A stretch of DNA of 64,000 bases, from assembly GCF_000376565.1 (NCBI RefSeq), contig NZ_BARG01000054.1, positions 1 to 64,000 on the forward strand, in the 5' to 3' direction. The position numbers and the translations under genes are program-made. This document shows, piece by piece, positions 6,856 through 15,256 of the stretch (position 1 is its first letter; each line of letters begins with the position of its first letter). The notes under the pieces are model-generated. The model ran no database searches. It worked only from the letters and a program-made list of their open reading frames with translations, and was not told the DNA's origin. The stretch comes from Streptomyces hokutonensis (lineage in GTDB: Bacteria > Actinomycetota > Actinomycetes > Streptomycetales > Streptomycetaceae).

Positions 6856-9522
6856 GTGAGCGAGATACCAGCGAAGGCCACGGAGTCCGAGGACCCGTCG
6901 GGCGGCGCGAGGGCTGAGGCCGTGGGCTTCGCCGACGTGCCCTCCGCCGACGCCATGTCCGTCGGCGACGCCATGTGGCAGAGCAGCCCGCCCGGCTCGA
7001 TCTACGACTACATCAAGGTCGCCTCCTTCTCCATCGGCCCCGACGGGCTCGTCGACCAGTGGAGCCTGCGGGCCGAGCAGCTCTTCGGTATCCCCACGGA
7101 GCAGGCCGTCGGCATGGACCCCATCGAGGCGTTCGTCGACCCCGCGCTGCGCGAGCACGGCCAGCGGAAGATGGCCGAGATCCTCGACGGCCGGGAGTGG
7201 ACCGGAGTGGTGCCCTTCCGGGTGCCGGAGAGCGCAGAGGGCGATCCGGGCAAGGAAGGTCTCGCCGAGGTCTATGTGATGCCGACCCGGACCGAGGAGG
7301 GCGAGCGGGCCGCCGTCTGCATCGTCGTCGACGTCCGGATCCTGCGCCGTATCGAGACCGATCTCGCCGCCTCGCAGTCGATATTCGGTCAATCTCCGTT
7401 CGGGTTCCTGCTGATCGACCCCGACCTGCGGGTCCGGCGCGCCAACCAGCAGATCGCCAACACCTTCGGCGGCACCCCCGACGACCACCGGGGCAACGGC
7501 GTCCAGGACTATCTGCAGAGCCCCGAGGCCGAGCGGGTCACCGCGACCCTGCGCCGGGTCCTGGAGACCGGCAACTCGATAACGGACATGCATGTCACCG
7601 GATTCGTGCCCGGCTCCGAGGAGCGCCGGCACTGGTCCATCAACCTCTACCGCGTGCACAGCGGCAGCGGCCGCCCCATCGGCATCGCCTGGCTCGGCAC
7701 CGATGTCACCGCCCGCCGCGCCGCCGCCCGTGAGGCCGCCTCCGCGCGGCGCAATCTCGCCCTTCTGAACGAGGCCGGCGCCCGCATCGGGAACTCCCTC
7801 GACCTGGAGACCACGGCCCGCGAACTCCTCGACGTCGTCGTCCCCGGCTTCTGCGACCTCGCTACCGTCGACCTCTACCAGGGCCTCCTGGCCGGCGACG
7901 AGACCCCGCCGGGCCGTTCCGACGGCAGCGCGGAACTGCGCCGGGTCGCCTTCGCCAGCGCGGTCTCCGACGCCCCCTTCGCCGGCGGCGGCGCACCCGT
8001 CACGGTGGGCGCGGTCCACCACTACCCCTTCAACTCGCCCTGCGCGGACGCCCTGCGCACCGCCCGCCCGCAGTACGTCCCCGCCGAGGAGGGCGGCCCG
8101 GTCCAGTCCACGCTGGCCGTGCCGATGGTCGCCCACGACACCGTCGTAGGACTCGTGCAGTTCGCCCGTACGAAGGGCAGCGAGCCGTTCGGCGACCGGG
8201 ACCGGGATCTCGCGGTGGAGCTGGCGGCGCGGGCCGCGGTCTGCATCGACAACGCGCGGCTGTACCGCCGCGAGCACGAACGCGCCCTGATACTCCAGCG
8301 GTCGCTCCTCCCGCCCGGCGACCCGGAGGCGTCCGGCCTCGACATCGCCTGCCGCTATCTGCCCGGGAACGCGGCGACGGAGGTCGGCGGCGACTGGTTC
8401 GACGTCATCGAACTCCCCGGCCACCGCACGGCGTTGGTGGTGGGGGACGTGATGGGCCGCGGACTGCGCGCGGCGGTCGCGATGGGTGAACTGCGCACGG
8501 CGGTACGGACGTTGGCCCTCCTGGACCTCGAACCGGCGGAGGTGTTGTCCGCCCTGGACGAGATCGCGCGCGGGCTCGGCACCCCCGGCGGCGTCCAGCA
8601 GGCCACCCGGGCCGCCCGCCGCCCCCGCGAGGCCGACCTCTCCGAGGTGTACCTCGCGACCTGCATCTACGCGGTCTACGACTCGGTGACCAGGCGCTGC
8701 ACCTTCGCCAACGCCGGCCATCTCCCGCCGGTCCTGGTGGAACCCGGCGAGGCGGCGCTGATGCTCGACGTGCCGCCCGGCATGCCGCTCGGCGTCGGCG
8801 GCGAGCCCTTCGAGGAGGTGGAGGTCGAACTGCCCGAAGGCGCACTGTTGGCGCTCTACACGGATGGACTGGTCGAATCCCGCGACCACCCCCTCGACGA
8901 GGGCCTCCAGGCCTTCGTGGGCGCCCTCACCGACCCCAACCGCCCGGCGGACGACGGCCGTCCGGTCACGGCGGCGGCGCTCAACGCCGAGACCCACCGT
9001 GACCTGGAGGACGTCTGCGACCACGTCCTCAGCACCCTCGACACCCACCACGGCGAGGACGACATCGCGCTGTTGATGGCACGTGTCCAGGGCCTGCCCG
9101 AGGACTCCGTCGGCGACTGGACCCTGCCGCGCGAGCCGCGCAGCGTGGGCCGCGCCCGCGAGTACGCCCGCGCCCGCCTCCAGTCCTGGGACCTCGAACC
9201 CCTCATCGACACCACGGAGTTGCTCGTCAGCGAACTCGTCACGAACGCGCTCCGCTACGGCGAGGGCGAGATCAGGCTACGGCTGCTCCTGGACCGCACC
9301 CTGGTGTGCGAGGTCTGGGACGCGGGCCTGGTCCAACCACGCCGCCGCCGCGCCCGCGACACGGACGAGGGCGGCCGGGGCCTCCAACTGGTCGGCCTCC
9401 TGTCGGCAGCCTGGGGCTCACGCCGGACACCGCGCGGCAAGACGGTGTGGTTCGAACTGCCGTTGCCTGACGGCGAAACCGGGATGGTGGATCCGGCGGA
9501 GGCACTGCTCAGTCTGTTCTGA
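6856..9522 (+). CDS. PAS-PAS-GAF-PP2C-HATPase signalling protein (SpoIIE/RsbU type)
   Basis: 888 residues. Domains in order: PAS (about 45-155), PAS (about 173-290, ending in WLGTDVTARRAA), GAF (about 308-470, DLATVDLYQG to AVCIDNARLY), PP2C/SpoIIE phosphatase (about 480-720; GGDWFDV near 513 and GDVMGRG near 530 carry the metal-binding aspartates), and an RsbW-like ATPase (about 745-880; SELVTNALRYGEG, GGRGLQLV, GKTVWFEL). Such proteins sense redox, light or ligands through PAS/GAF and control a partner-switching cascade by dephosphorylating an anti-sigma antagonist; the fused kinase domain could do the reverse step. No membrane segment is seen. GTG start with GGAGGGGAC upstream is preferred over the longer frame from 6661. 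The 3' end forms the first unit of a tandem repeat. Confidence 0.93.
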   Translation: MSEIPAKATESEDPSGGARAEAVGFADVPSADAMSVGDAMWQSSPPGSIYDYIKVASFSIGPDGLVDQWSLRAEQLFGIPTEQAVGMDPIEAFVDPALREHGQRKMAEILDGREWTGVVPFRVPESAEGDPGKEGLAEVYVMPTRTEEGERAAVCIVVDVRILRRIETDLAASQSIFGQSPFGFLLIDPDLRVRRANQQIANTFGGTPDDHRGNGVQDYLQSPEAERVTATLRRVLETGNSITDMHVTGFVPGSEERRHWSINLYRVHSGSGRPIGIAWLGTDVTARRAAAREAASARRNLALLNEAGARIGNSLDLETTARELLDVVVPGFCDLATVDLYQGLLAGDETPPGRSDGSAELRRVAFASAVSDAPFAGGGAPVTVGAVHHYPFNSPCADALRTARPQYVPAEEGGPVQSTLAVPMVAHDTVVGLVQFARTKGSEPFGDRDRDLAVELAARAAVCIDNARLYRREHERALILQRSLLPPGDPEASGLDIACRYLPGNAATEVGGDWFDVIELPGHRTALVVGDVMGRGLRAAVAMGELRTAVRTLALLDLEPAEVLSALDEIARGLGTPGGVQQATRAARRPREADLSEVYLATCIYAVYDSVTRRCTFANAGHLPPVLVEPGEAALMLDVPPGMPLGVGGEPFEEVEVELPEGALLALYTDGLVESRDHPLDEGLQAFVGALTDPNRPADDGRPVTAAALNAETHRDLEDVCDHVLSTLDTHHGEDDIALLMARVQGLPEDSVGDWTLPREPRSVGRAREYARARLQSWDLEPLIDTTELLVSELVTNALRYGEGEIRLRLLLDRTLVCEVWDAGLVQPRRRRARDTDEGGRGLQLVGLLSAAWGSRRTPRGKTVWFELPLPDGETGMVDPAEALLSLF

Positions 9523-10130
9523 GGGAGTTGGGGGCGGGCCTGTCCCGGGTCGGGTTCCGCGCGTTTTCGGGTGTTCGGGGCGCCGAGGGCGGGCGGTGGG
9601 CCGCCGTCTGTCTCCTTGTCGAGCGGCACCCCGCCGGGGGCGGCTCGGCCTGTGTGTTCGGCGTCGGCGGGGGTGTTACTCAGTTTGTTCTGAGGGGCTC
9701 TGGGGCGGGTTCCTTCGCGTTTCTGGGTGTTGGGTTCGCTGAAGGGGGGTGGCTGCCTGCCGTTCGGGTCTTCGCTGAGCGGTAATCCGCCGGGGGGGGG
9801 TGGCTCCGCCTGTGTGTTCGGGGGCGGTGGAGCTGCTGCTCGGTTTGTTCTGAGGGGCTCTGGGGCGGGTTCCTTCGCGTTTCTGGGTGTTGGGTTCGCT
9901 GAAGGGGGGCGGCTGCCTGCCGTTTGTTTCCTCGCTGAGCGGTAATCCGCCGGGGCGGCTCCGCCGGTGTATTCGGCGTTGGGGGAGGCGCTGCTCAGTC
10001 TGTTCTGACGGAGTTGGAGGCGGGCTCACCCGGATCGGGTTCCCCGCGCTTTCGGGTGTCCGGGCCGCCGAAGGCGGGCGGTGGGCCGCCGTTCGGGGAC
10101 TCGCCGAGGAGTACTCCGCCGAGGACGGCT
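9503..10130. repeat. four-unit tandem repeat between convergent genes
   Basis: Four related units of about 171, 160, 155 and 140 bp start with the stop-codon region of the PP2C gene. The anchor CTCAGTCTGTTCTGA (9508) recurs as CTCAGTTTGTTCTGA (9679), CTCGGTTTGTTCTGA (9839) and CTCAGTCTGTTCTGA (9994). Each unit continues through GGGCGGGTTCC..CGCGTTTC..GGTGTTCGG, a GGGCGG block and CGCCGGGG..GGCTCCG. Units 2 and 3 are the most alike (shared run from the anchor to TTCGCTGAAGGGGG). Unit 1 includes the end of the PP2C gene; unit 4 supplies the C-terminal tail of the convergent gene. The 472 bp between the two stop codons contain no other gene; reading frames there are by-products of the repeats. 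Confidence 0.85.
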
Positions 10131-11617
10131 CCGGTCGTGTGCTCGGCGGCGCCGGAGTACGGGTTGCCGTGTACGCGGACGTCCTGTTCGGCCAACTGCC
10201 GGGCCGCCAGGGCGGGTTCGTCGGCTGCGGCGGGGTCGGTGGCGAGCAGCCGTTCCGCCTCCGCCAGGAGGGTTCGCGCCCCGGCGCCCACCGCGCCCCG
10301 GTGCGTCGCCACGAAGCCGTCCGTCACCCGGACGTCAGCCTGGCCGACGAGCCACGCGGCGGCACCGAGCACACCGTCCTGTCCGGCGCCCAGCGCCGAC
10401 ACTGCCCGCACGATGCTCCGCAGGGCGGCGAATGGGTCGTACGGGCGGTCGCCGGTCACTTCCTCCCGTACGGCGGCGAGGGCGGCGTCGGTGTCGCCCA
10501 GGAGGGAGCGGGGCACGCCGTCGGCTGTTCCGGTTGCCGCCTGTGCCCTCGTCCTCTCCGCCTCCGCGCCGGTGAGCGCGGCCGGGATCAACTCGGCGGC
10601 TCTGGTGAGGGAGTTGGCGAGCCGGTCGACGCCGGTGAGGAGGGTGTCGGCCTGGCCGATGGCGCCCTCGGCGGCGCGCAGGTCACGTACCGCCTGCTCG
10701 GTGCGGCCCAAGTCAGCTGCCTGGCGGGCCTGGTTGAGGTGGGTCGTGGCGAACACCAGGCGGTCCTTGGCCTGTTCGACGTATCCGGTGACTGGTGCGG
10801 TGGCCGATGCCGGGTAACGCGTGTGCAGGTCGGCGAGTGTGGCCTCTACGGTCCCTGTACGGCCGGTCAGTTCGCGGAAACGGCCCTCCGCGACCTCCAG
10901 CGCCTCACCCATCTCCCGGTCCAATGACCGGAGTTGATCGAACTCCAGGGCTGCGGCATCCAGTCGCCGCCCGGCCTCGGCACACCGTCCGACGATGCCG
11001 GCGAGGGCTTGCCGCCGGGCGGCTTCCTCGCCACGGACCTCCGGAACCTCCGGGACCCCTTGGCCGTAGCGCAGGTGTATCGCGAAGGCGGCGGCGAGTT
11101 CGCGCTCGGCCTCCCGCAGGGCCTGATGGAACGGTTCGACGGGTGCCGGCCCGAACCGGGCCTCGGCGAAGGAGAGTTCGGCGCAGCTGGTGCGTATGCA
11201 GTCGTCGGCCTGGACGAGGGCGGCACCGGCCTGTCGTTCGAGTACGTGCAATGGGGTCACAGGGGGCCGGGGCGACACCACGGGCGGTACCCCGGGTGAG
11301 ACCACCCCGGGAGTCGTACGGGTACGGGCCCTACGGGTGCGCCGTACATACCCGTACCCCGCGAGTACCCCCGCCCCGCCCACGGCGACGAGCGGCAGGA
11401 CGAGATCGGCGGCGGAGGTGGTCCCCTCGGCCTCCGGCCGGGCCGGGGCGGCGGGTCCGGCCCGGGTGGCCGCAACCGGAACCTCCGCATTGATCGTCAT
11501 CACCGGCAGCACCAGCCACACGACCCCGGCCGCCCCGCCCAGCACGGCATGCGCCACCCGCACGGATATGTGAGAGGCCGCGCGTCGCGGCCGGCCGCGT
11601 ATCAAGGATGACGTCAC
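9995..11617 (-). CDS. TPM-family-derived membrane protein lacking the TPM domain
   Basis: 540 residues. An N-terminal hydrophobic segment (about 20-43) is followed by only ~30 residues and a second membrane segment (about 70-90, ADLVLPLVAVGGAGVLAGY) with a basic RRTRRAR stop. A long Ala/Glu/Arg-rich helical, probably coiled-coil region (about 125-480) follows, containing FVATHRGAVG and AEQDVRVHGNPYSG. Actinobacterial TPM_phosphatase (YgcG-like) proteins share this helical region and a VLGGIILGG + Gly-rich tail, but have a ~130-residue extracellular TPM domain between the two hydrophobic segments, which is missing here. The tail after AVLGGVLLG is replaced by sequence encoded in repeat unit 4 (ESPNGGPPPAFGGPDTRKRG). 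GTG start; the ribosome-binding site is weak. Function unknown; this may be a decaying gene. Confidence 0.65.
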   Translation of the reverse strand: MTSSLIRGRPRRAASHISVRVAHAVLGGAAGVVWLVLPVMTINAEVPVAATRAGPAAPARPEAEGTTSAADLVLPLVAVGGAGVLAGYGYVRRTRRARTRTTPGVVSPGVPPVVSPRPPVTPLHVLERQAGAALVQADDCIRTSCAELSFAEARFGPAPVEPFHQALREAERELAAAFAIHLRYGQGVPEVPEVRGEEAARRQALAGIVGRCAEAGRRLDAAALEFDQLRSLDREMGEALEVAEGRFRELTGRTGTVEATLADLHTRYPASATAPVTGYVEQAKDRLVFATTHLNQARQAADLGRTEQAVRDLRAAEGAIGQADTLLTGVDRLANSLTRAAELIPAALTGAEAERTRAQAATGTADGVPRSLLGDTDAALAAVREEVTGDRPYDPFAALRSIVRAVSALGAGQDGVLGAAAWLVGQADVRVTDGFVATHRGAVGAGARTLLAEAERLLATDPAAADEPALAARQLAEQDVRVHGNPYSGAAEHTTGAVLGGVLLGESPNGGPPPAFGGPDTRKRGEPDPGEPASNSVRTD

Positions 11618-11726
11618 ATTTCGGAGCGTATGAGCAGGATTACGGACGCGCGACCGGGGCGGGACGTGGGGGCGTGCCGGTGACGGGTGGGGTGCGGGGT
11701 ACGGCTACGGGAGGGGAGACGCGCTG

Positions 11727-12836
11727 ATGGAGCATGCAGGGGGTACGGGTACGGGTACGAGTACGGGGAGAGACGAGGGGCCCGAGGTCGCCGACGGTGC
11801 TGTACCTCCACAAGGGCCACCCCGGAGAAAGAGGTGGGTCCGCTGGACCCGCCGTACCGCCCTCGCGCTCGCTCTTCTCCTCGTCCTCCCCACCCTCGCC
11901 GCCGAGATCGCCCTCCGGGTGAACTACACCGGTGACCCCGCGGACGGCACCCACACCAGGAACCAGGACGCGATCTGGCTGGGCCACGCCTGGGTGGACG
12001 GGCGGAAGACCGATGCGGACGTCACCGCGCTGGCCCGCCGTCTGAAGGGCACCGGCATCCGCGACCTGTACGTCCATTCGGGGCCCCTGGAACACGACGG
12101 CACCCTCCCCGAGGCGGACTACCCCGGAGCCGGCCGGCTGATCGAGTCCGTCCACCGCGCGCTGCCCGGCGTACGCGTGCAGGCCTGGCTGGGGGACAAG
12201 CTCGCCACCGAGAGCCCGGACGGTCTGCGGCTGGAGCGCGCGGCGACCCGTACGGCGATCGTCGCCTCCACCCGGCAGATCCTCGACGCCGGTTTCGAGG
12301 GCGCCCACTTCGACCTGGAACCCCTGCACTCCGGCGACGAGAACTACCTCGACCTGCTCGACCGGCTGCACGACGTCACCGAGTCCCGGAACGCCCAACT
12401 CTCCGTCGCCGCCCACCAGATCGACCCGCTCCCCGCCTTCCACTCCTTCTGGGGCACCGTCACCAACCACCCCAAGTGGTGGTCGCAGGCGTACTTCGGC
12501 CAGGTCGCCCGTCGGGTCGACCAGATCGCCGTGATGTCGTACGACACGATGCAGCCCCTGCAGAGTCTCTACGGCGGCTATGTCGCCCAGCAGACCTCGC
12601 TCGCCCTGGAGGTCACCCCGGACTCCACCGACCTCCTGATGGGCCTGCCCTTCTTCCACGAGAACCGCTTCGGTCACCGGGGTTCCGCCGAGACCGTCCC
12701 CGCCGCCGTCCGGGGCGTACGCCTCGGCCTGTCCCGCACGGACGCGGACCGCGCGAACTTCGGTGTCGCCCTGTACGTGGACTTCGCGGCGACGGAGGCG
12801 GACTGGACGGCGTACCGGGAGGGCTGGGTGCGTTGA
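11727..12836 (+). CDS. membrane-anchored glycoside-hydrolase-like protein
   Basis: 369 residues. A Gly/Thr-rich start (encoded by GGTACG repeats) and a basic stretch (PPRRKRWVRWTRR) precede one membrane segment (about 43-63). The rest is outside the cell and looks like a TIM barrel: GIRDLYVHSG, GVRVQAWLGD, GFEGAHFDLEPLHSG (about 190-205), NAQLSVAAHQID, QIAVMSYD, LLMGLPFFHENRFGH. Alternating strands ending in acidic residues, notably HFDLEP followed by MSYD, resemble GH18-like glycosidases, but the full DxxDxDxE motif is absent, so catalysis and substrate are uncertain. ATG start with GGGAGGGGAG upstream. It is divergent from the TPM-like gene and heads a run of four plus-strand genes. Confidence 0.65.
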   Translation: MEHAGGTGTGTSTGRDEGPEVADGAVPPQGPPRRKRWVRWTRRTALALALLLVLPTLAAEIALRVNYTGDPADGTHTRNQDAIWLGHAWVDGRKTDADVTALARRLKGTGIRDLYVHSGPLEHDGTLPEADYPGAGRLIESVHRALPGVRVQAWLGDKLATESPDGLRLERAATRTAIVASTRQILDAGFEGAHFDLEPLHSGDENYLDLLDRLHDVTESRNAQLSVAAHQIDPLPAFHSFWGTVTNHPKWWSQAYFGQVARRVDQIAVMSYDTMQPLQSLYGGYVAQQTSLALEVTPDSTDLLMGLPFFHENRFGHRGSAETVPAAVRGVRLGLSRTDADRANFGVALYVDFAATEADWTAYREGWVR

Positions 12837-12917
12837 GCGCGTGCCCAAGTCCGGTCAAATACGGTGCCGTTCACAGCTGCGGATGCGATGATCCGTCACG
12901 TCCGATGGGGGTGGGCG

Positions 12918-13205
12918 ATGGTGTTGACATGGCTGGCCGCGGTGGCCTTGCTGCTGCTGGCGGCTCTCGGAGTCTTCACGGCGACGACCGGCTGGATGCC
13001 GCCGATGGCGCGCGGCAGGGTCGTACGGCCCGAGTTGTGGGGACTCGGTGTGCTGGCCGGGGCCCTGGGCATGGGGACGGCGATGTCCCTGCAGTGGTGG
13101 GCGGACTCCCTGGTGATGGGCAACGTGGGCGGTGCGACGGCGTTCGCCCTGATCATCCTCGGCGGAGTACTGCAGTGGCGTGCGCGGCGCCCCGCTGCCC
13201 TGTGA
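12918..13205 (+). CDS. small membrane protein, paralogue of the gene at 14191
   Basis: About 95 residues with three hydrophobic segments (VLTWLAAVALLLLAALGVF, WGLGVLAGALGMGTAMSL, ATAFALIILGGVL) and a conserved middle motif RVVRPELWGLGVL. The gene two places downstream has the same plan and motif (GVARPRLWGYGIL), so the two are paralogues flanking a phosphotransferase. Start chosen at ATG with GGGGGTGGG just upstream; alternatives are ATG 12888 and GTG 12864. Its stop overlaps the start of the next gene (GTGA), implying translational coupling. No function is known to me. Confidence 0.65.
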   Translation: MVLTWLAAVALLLLAALGVFTATTGWMPPMARGRVVRPELWGLGVLAGALGMGTAMSLQWWADSLVMGNVGGATAFALIILGGVLQWRARRPAAL

Positions 13206-14194
13206 CCGCCACCCGCAAGGAACTCACCCGCACCGACCTGTCCCCGCTGTCCCGTGCCGCCCTCGGCCGCGCCCCGACGGCCGTCACCCGTGTCCGGGGC
13301 GGTTCGAAGAAGGGCGTCTACCGTCTCGTCTTCGAGGACGGTACGACCGCGGTGGCCTACGTCTGGTCGCCGGACGAGGACCTCTGGGACGCGGGCCCCG
13401 GAGATCCCCGCGACCCGTTCTCCCACGCCTCCGGCCTCACCCTGTTCACTGCGGCGGCCGACCGCCTCGCCGCGGCCGGTGTCCGCACGCCCCGGCTCCT
13501 GCACGCCGACCCCACCCACACCCACCTCCCGGCGGACGCGGCGCTCGTCGAGGACCTCCCGGGCGGCACCCTGGAGGACCTGCTGGCCACCGACCCGGCC
13601 GCCGCACCGGAGACGCTGGACCGGATGGCGGCCCTCCTCGCCACCCTGCACTCCTGCACGGGCCCGCGCTTCGGAAAGGTGGCCGTCGTCGACAACGGCG
13701 TTTCCTCGTACGGGAGTTCATGCGAGGAGCTCGTCGTCGCACGCGCCTTCGGCGACCTCGACGAACTCCCCGCCCGGGACCCGCGAGCAGCTGAGGCCCA
13801 CCCCCAACTGGCCGACGCCATAACGGCTTTGGCCGCTCGGGTCCGCCCCCGCGACGAGCCCCCCGCCCTCATCCACGGCGAACTCGGCGGCGACCACGTC
13901 CGCGTGACCGCCGACGGCGACCTCGCCCTCATCGACATCGAAGGCCTGATGTACTTCGACGTCGAATGGGAGCACGTCTTCCTCCGCCTGCGCTTCGGCC
14001 GCCACTACGACGCCCTGCGCACCGACGGTCTGGACGAGGACCGGCTCCACCTCTACCGCCTGGCCATGCATCTCTCCCTCGTGGCGGGCCCGTTGCGCCT
14101 CCTGGAGGTCGGCGACTTCCACGACCCCGAGTTCATGCGGGGCATCGCGGAACACAACCTCCAGCAGGCGCTGACCCTCGTGGAGCAGACATGA
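13202..14194 (+). CDS. aminoglycoside phosphotransferase (APH)-like kinase
   Basis: 330 residues with a protein-kinase-like/APH fold: nucleotide-binding lobe (VTRVRGGSKKGVYRLVFEDG, AALVEDLPGGTLEDLL) and catalytic lobe with LIHGELGGDHV (His225; equivalent to HGDLxxxN, the asparagine being replaced by Val-Arg-Val context) and LIDIEG (Asp245, metal-binding). The usual catalytic Asp of HGD is Glu-Leu-Gly-Gly-Asp here, so the catalytic geometry is unusual. Substrates in this family include antibiotics, sugars and small metabolites. GTG start overlaps the stop of the upstream small membrane gene, and its own stop overlaps the ATG of the downstream one, so the three are one translational unit. Resistance should not be assumed. 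Confidence 0.8.
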   Translation: MTATRKELTRTDLSPLSRAALGRAPTAVTRVRGGSKKGVYRLVFEDGTTAVAYVWSPDEDLWDAGPGDPRDPFSHASGLTLFTAAADRLAAAGVRTPRLLHADPTHTHLPADAALVEDLPGGTLEDLLATDPAAAPETLDRMAALLATLHSCTGPRFGKVAVVDNGVSSYGSSCEELVVARAFGDLDELPARDPRAAEAHPQLADAITALAARVRPRDEPPALIHGELGGDHVRVTADGDLALIDIEGLMYFDVEWEHVFLRLRFGRHYDALRTDGLDEDRLHLYRLAMHLSLVAGPLRLLEVGDFHDPEFMRGIAEHNLQQALTLVEQT

Positions 14195-14505
14195 GTGACG
14201 TCGAACTGACGGTGGCCGTGGTGCTGATCGCCGTTCTCGCCGTCGTCGGCGTCGGGGCGATCGCGCGCGGCTGGACCCCGCTCGTCCGCCGACGCGGCGT
14301 CGCGCGCCCCCGCTTGTGGGGCTACGGCATCCTGGTCAGCGCCGCGGGCCTGGCCTGGTCCACCTTCTTCGGCCCCTGTCTGAGCCCCCACTCGCACGGG
14401 TTCCTCGCGCTGGCCGGCACGTTCGTGATGGCCGCCGGGATCCTCGTCCAGCGGGCCGCCGTGGAGCCCGGGAAAGCCGGGGACCCTACGAAGAACGCCT
14501 CCTGA
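14191..14505 (+). CDS. small membrane protein, paralogue of the gene at 12918
   Basis: 104 residues with three hydrophobic segments (VELTVAVVLIAVLAVVGVGAI, LWGYGILVSAAGLAWSTFF, GFLALAGTFVMAAGILV) and the shared motif GVARPRLWGYGIL. Start ATG overlaps the TGA of the phosphotransferase gene. Its 3' end overlaps the 3' end of the convergent sdhB gene by 20 bp, so no separate terminator lies between them. The position on both sides of the kinase gene suggests the two small proteins may work with it at the membrane; this is inference from layout only. Confidence 0.75.
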   Translation: MSDVELTVAVVLIAVLAVVGVGAIARGWTPLVRRRGVARPRLWGYGILVSAAGLAWSTFFGPCLSPHSHGFLALAGTFVMAAGILVQRAAVEPGKAGDPTKNAS

Positions 14506-15256
14506 TCTTCGACCCCAGCCACACCAGCGGGTCGTACTTGCGGTCAACTGCCCGTTCCTTCAAGGGAATCAGCGCGTTGTCCGTGATGTGGATGCCCTCG
14601 GGGCAGACCTCGGTGCAGCACTTGGTGATGTTGCAGTAGCCGAGGCCGTGTTCGTCCTGGGCGGTCTTCTTGCGGTCCAGGCCGCTCTCGGCGGCCGCGT
14701 CCAGCGGGTGCATGTCCAACTCCGCGACCCGCATGAGGAACCGAGGTCCCGCGAACGCCGTCTTGTTCTCCTCGTGGTCGCGGACCACATGGCAGGTGTC
14801 CTGGCACAGGAAGCACTCGATGCACTTGCGGAACTCCTGCGAGCGGTCCACGTCCTCCTGCATCATCCGGTACTCGCCGGGAGCGACGCCCTGCGGCGGT
14901 ACGAAGGCCGGAACCTCCCTGGCCTTCTGGTAGTTGAAGCCGACGTCCGTCACCAGATCCCGTACGACCGGGAAGGCGCGCAGCGGGGTGACCGTGATGG
15001 TCTCCTCGCGGGTGAACGTCGACATGCGGGTCATGCACATCAGCCGGGGCCGCCCGTTGATCTCGGCCGAGCACGAACCGCACTTGCCCGCCTTGCAGTT
15101 CCAGCGCACAGCGAGGTCGGAGGCCTGGGTGGCCTGGATGCGGTGGATGATGTCGAGGATCACCTCGCCGTCGTTGACCTCGACCTTGAAGTCCTCCAGG
15201 CCGCCGCCCTTGACGTCCCCCCGCCACACCTTGAAGCGGGCCTCGTAGCTGCTCAC
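14486..15256 (-). CDS. sdhB: succinate dehydrogenase iron-sulfur subunit
   Basis: 256 residues. It passes electrons from the flavoprotein to quinone through three Fe-S centres. Ligands are visible: plant-type [2Fe-2S] Cys54, Cys59, Cys62, Cys74 (WNCKAGKCGSCSAE then LMC); a first Cys group at 145, 148, 151, 155 (CIECFLCQDTC); and a second at 208, 213, 214, 218 (CNITKCCTEVCPEG) for the [4Fe-4S]/[3Fe-4S] pair. The overall type matches the mycobacterial Sdh1 enzyme rather than E. coli SdhB. GTG start overlaps the sdhA stop (GTGA). It is the last gene of the operon and ends inside the convergent small membrane gene. Confidence 0.95.
   Translation of the reverse strand: MSSYEARFKVWRGDVKGGGLEDFKVEVNDGEVILDIIHRIQATQASDLAVRWNCKAGKCGSCSAEINGRPRLMCMTRMSTFTREETITVTPLRAFPVVRDLVTDVGFNYQKAREVPAFVPPQGVAPGEYRMMQEDVDRSQEFRKCIECFLCQDTCHVVRDHEENKTAFAGPRFLMRVAELDMHPLDAAAESGLDRKKTAQDEHGLGYCNITKCCTEVCPEGIHITDNALIPLKERAVDRKYDPLVWLGSKIRRRSS

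Noticed and set aside
6697..9051. 784-codon minus-strand frame opposite the PP2C gene
   Set aside because: Antisense by-product; the plus-strand protein has five recognisable domains.
9528..9945. Several small plus-strand frames with similar translations between the PP2C gene and its convergent neighbour
   Set aside because: The similarity comes from the tandem DNA repeat; frames are inconsistent between units.
13202..14194. Antibiotic resistance phosphotransferase
   Set aside because: The fold fits, but the catalytic loop is atypical and no antibiotic gene is nearby; only a general APH-like call is justified.
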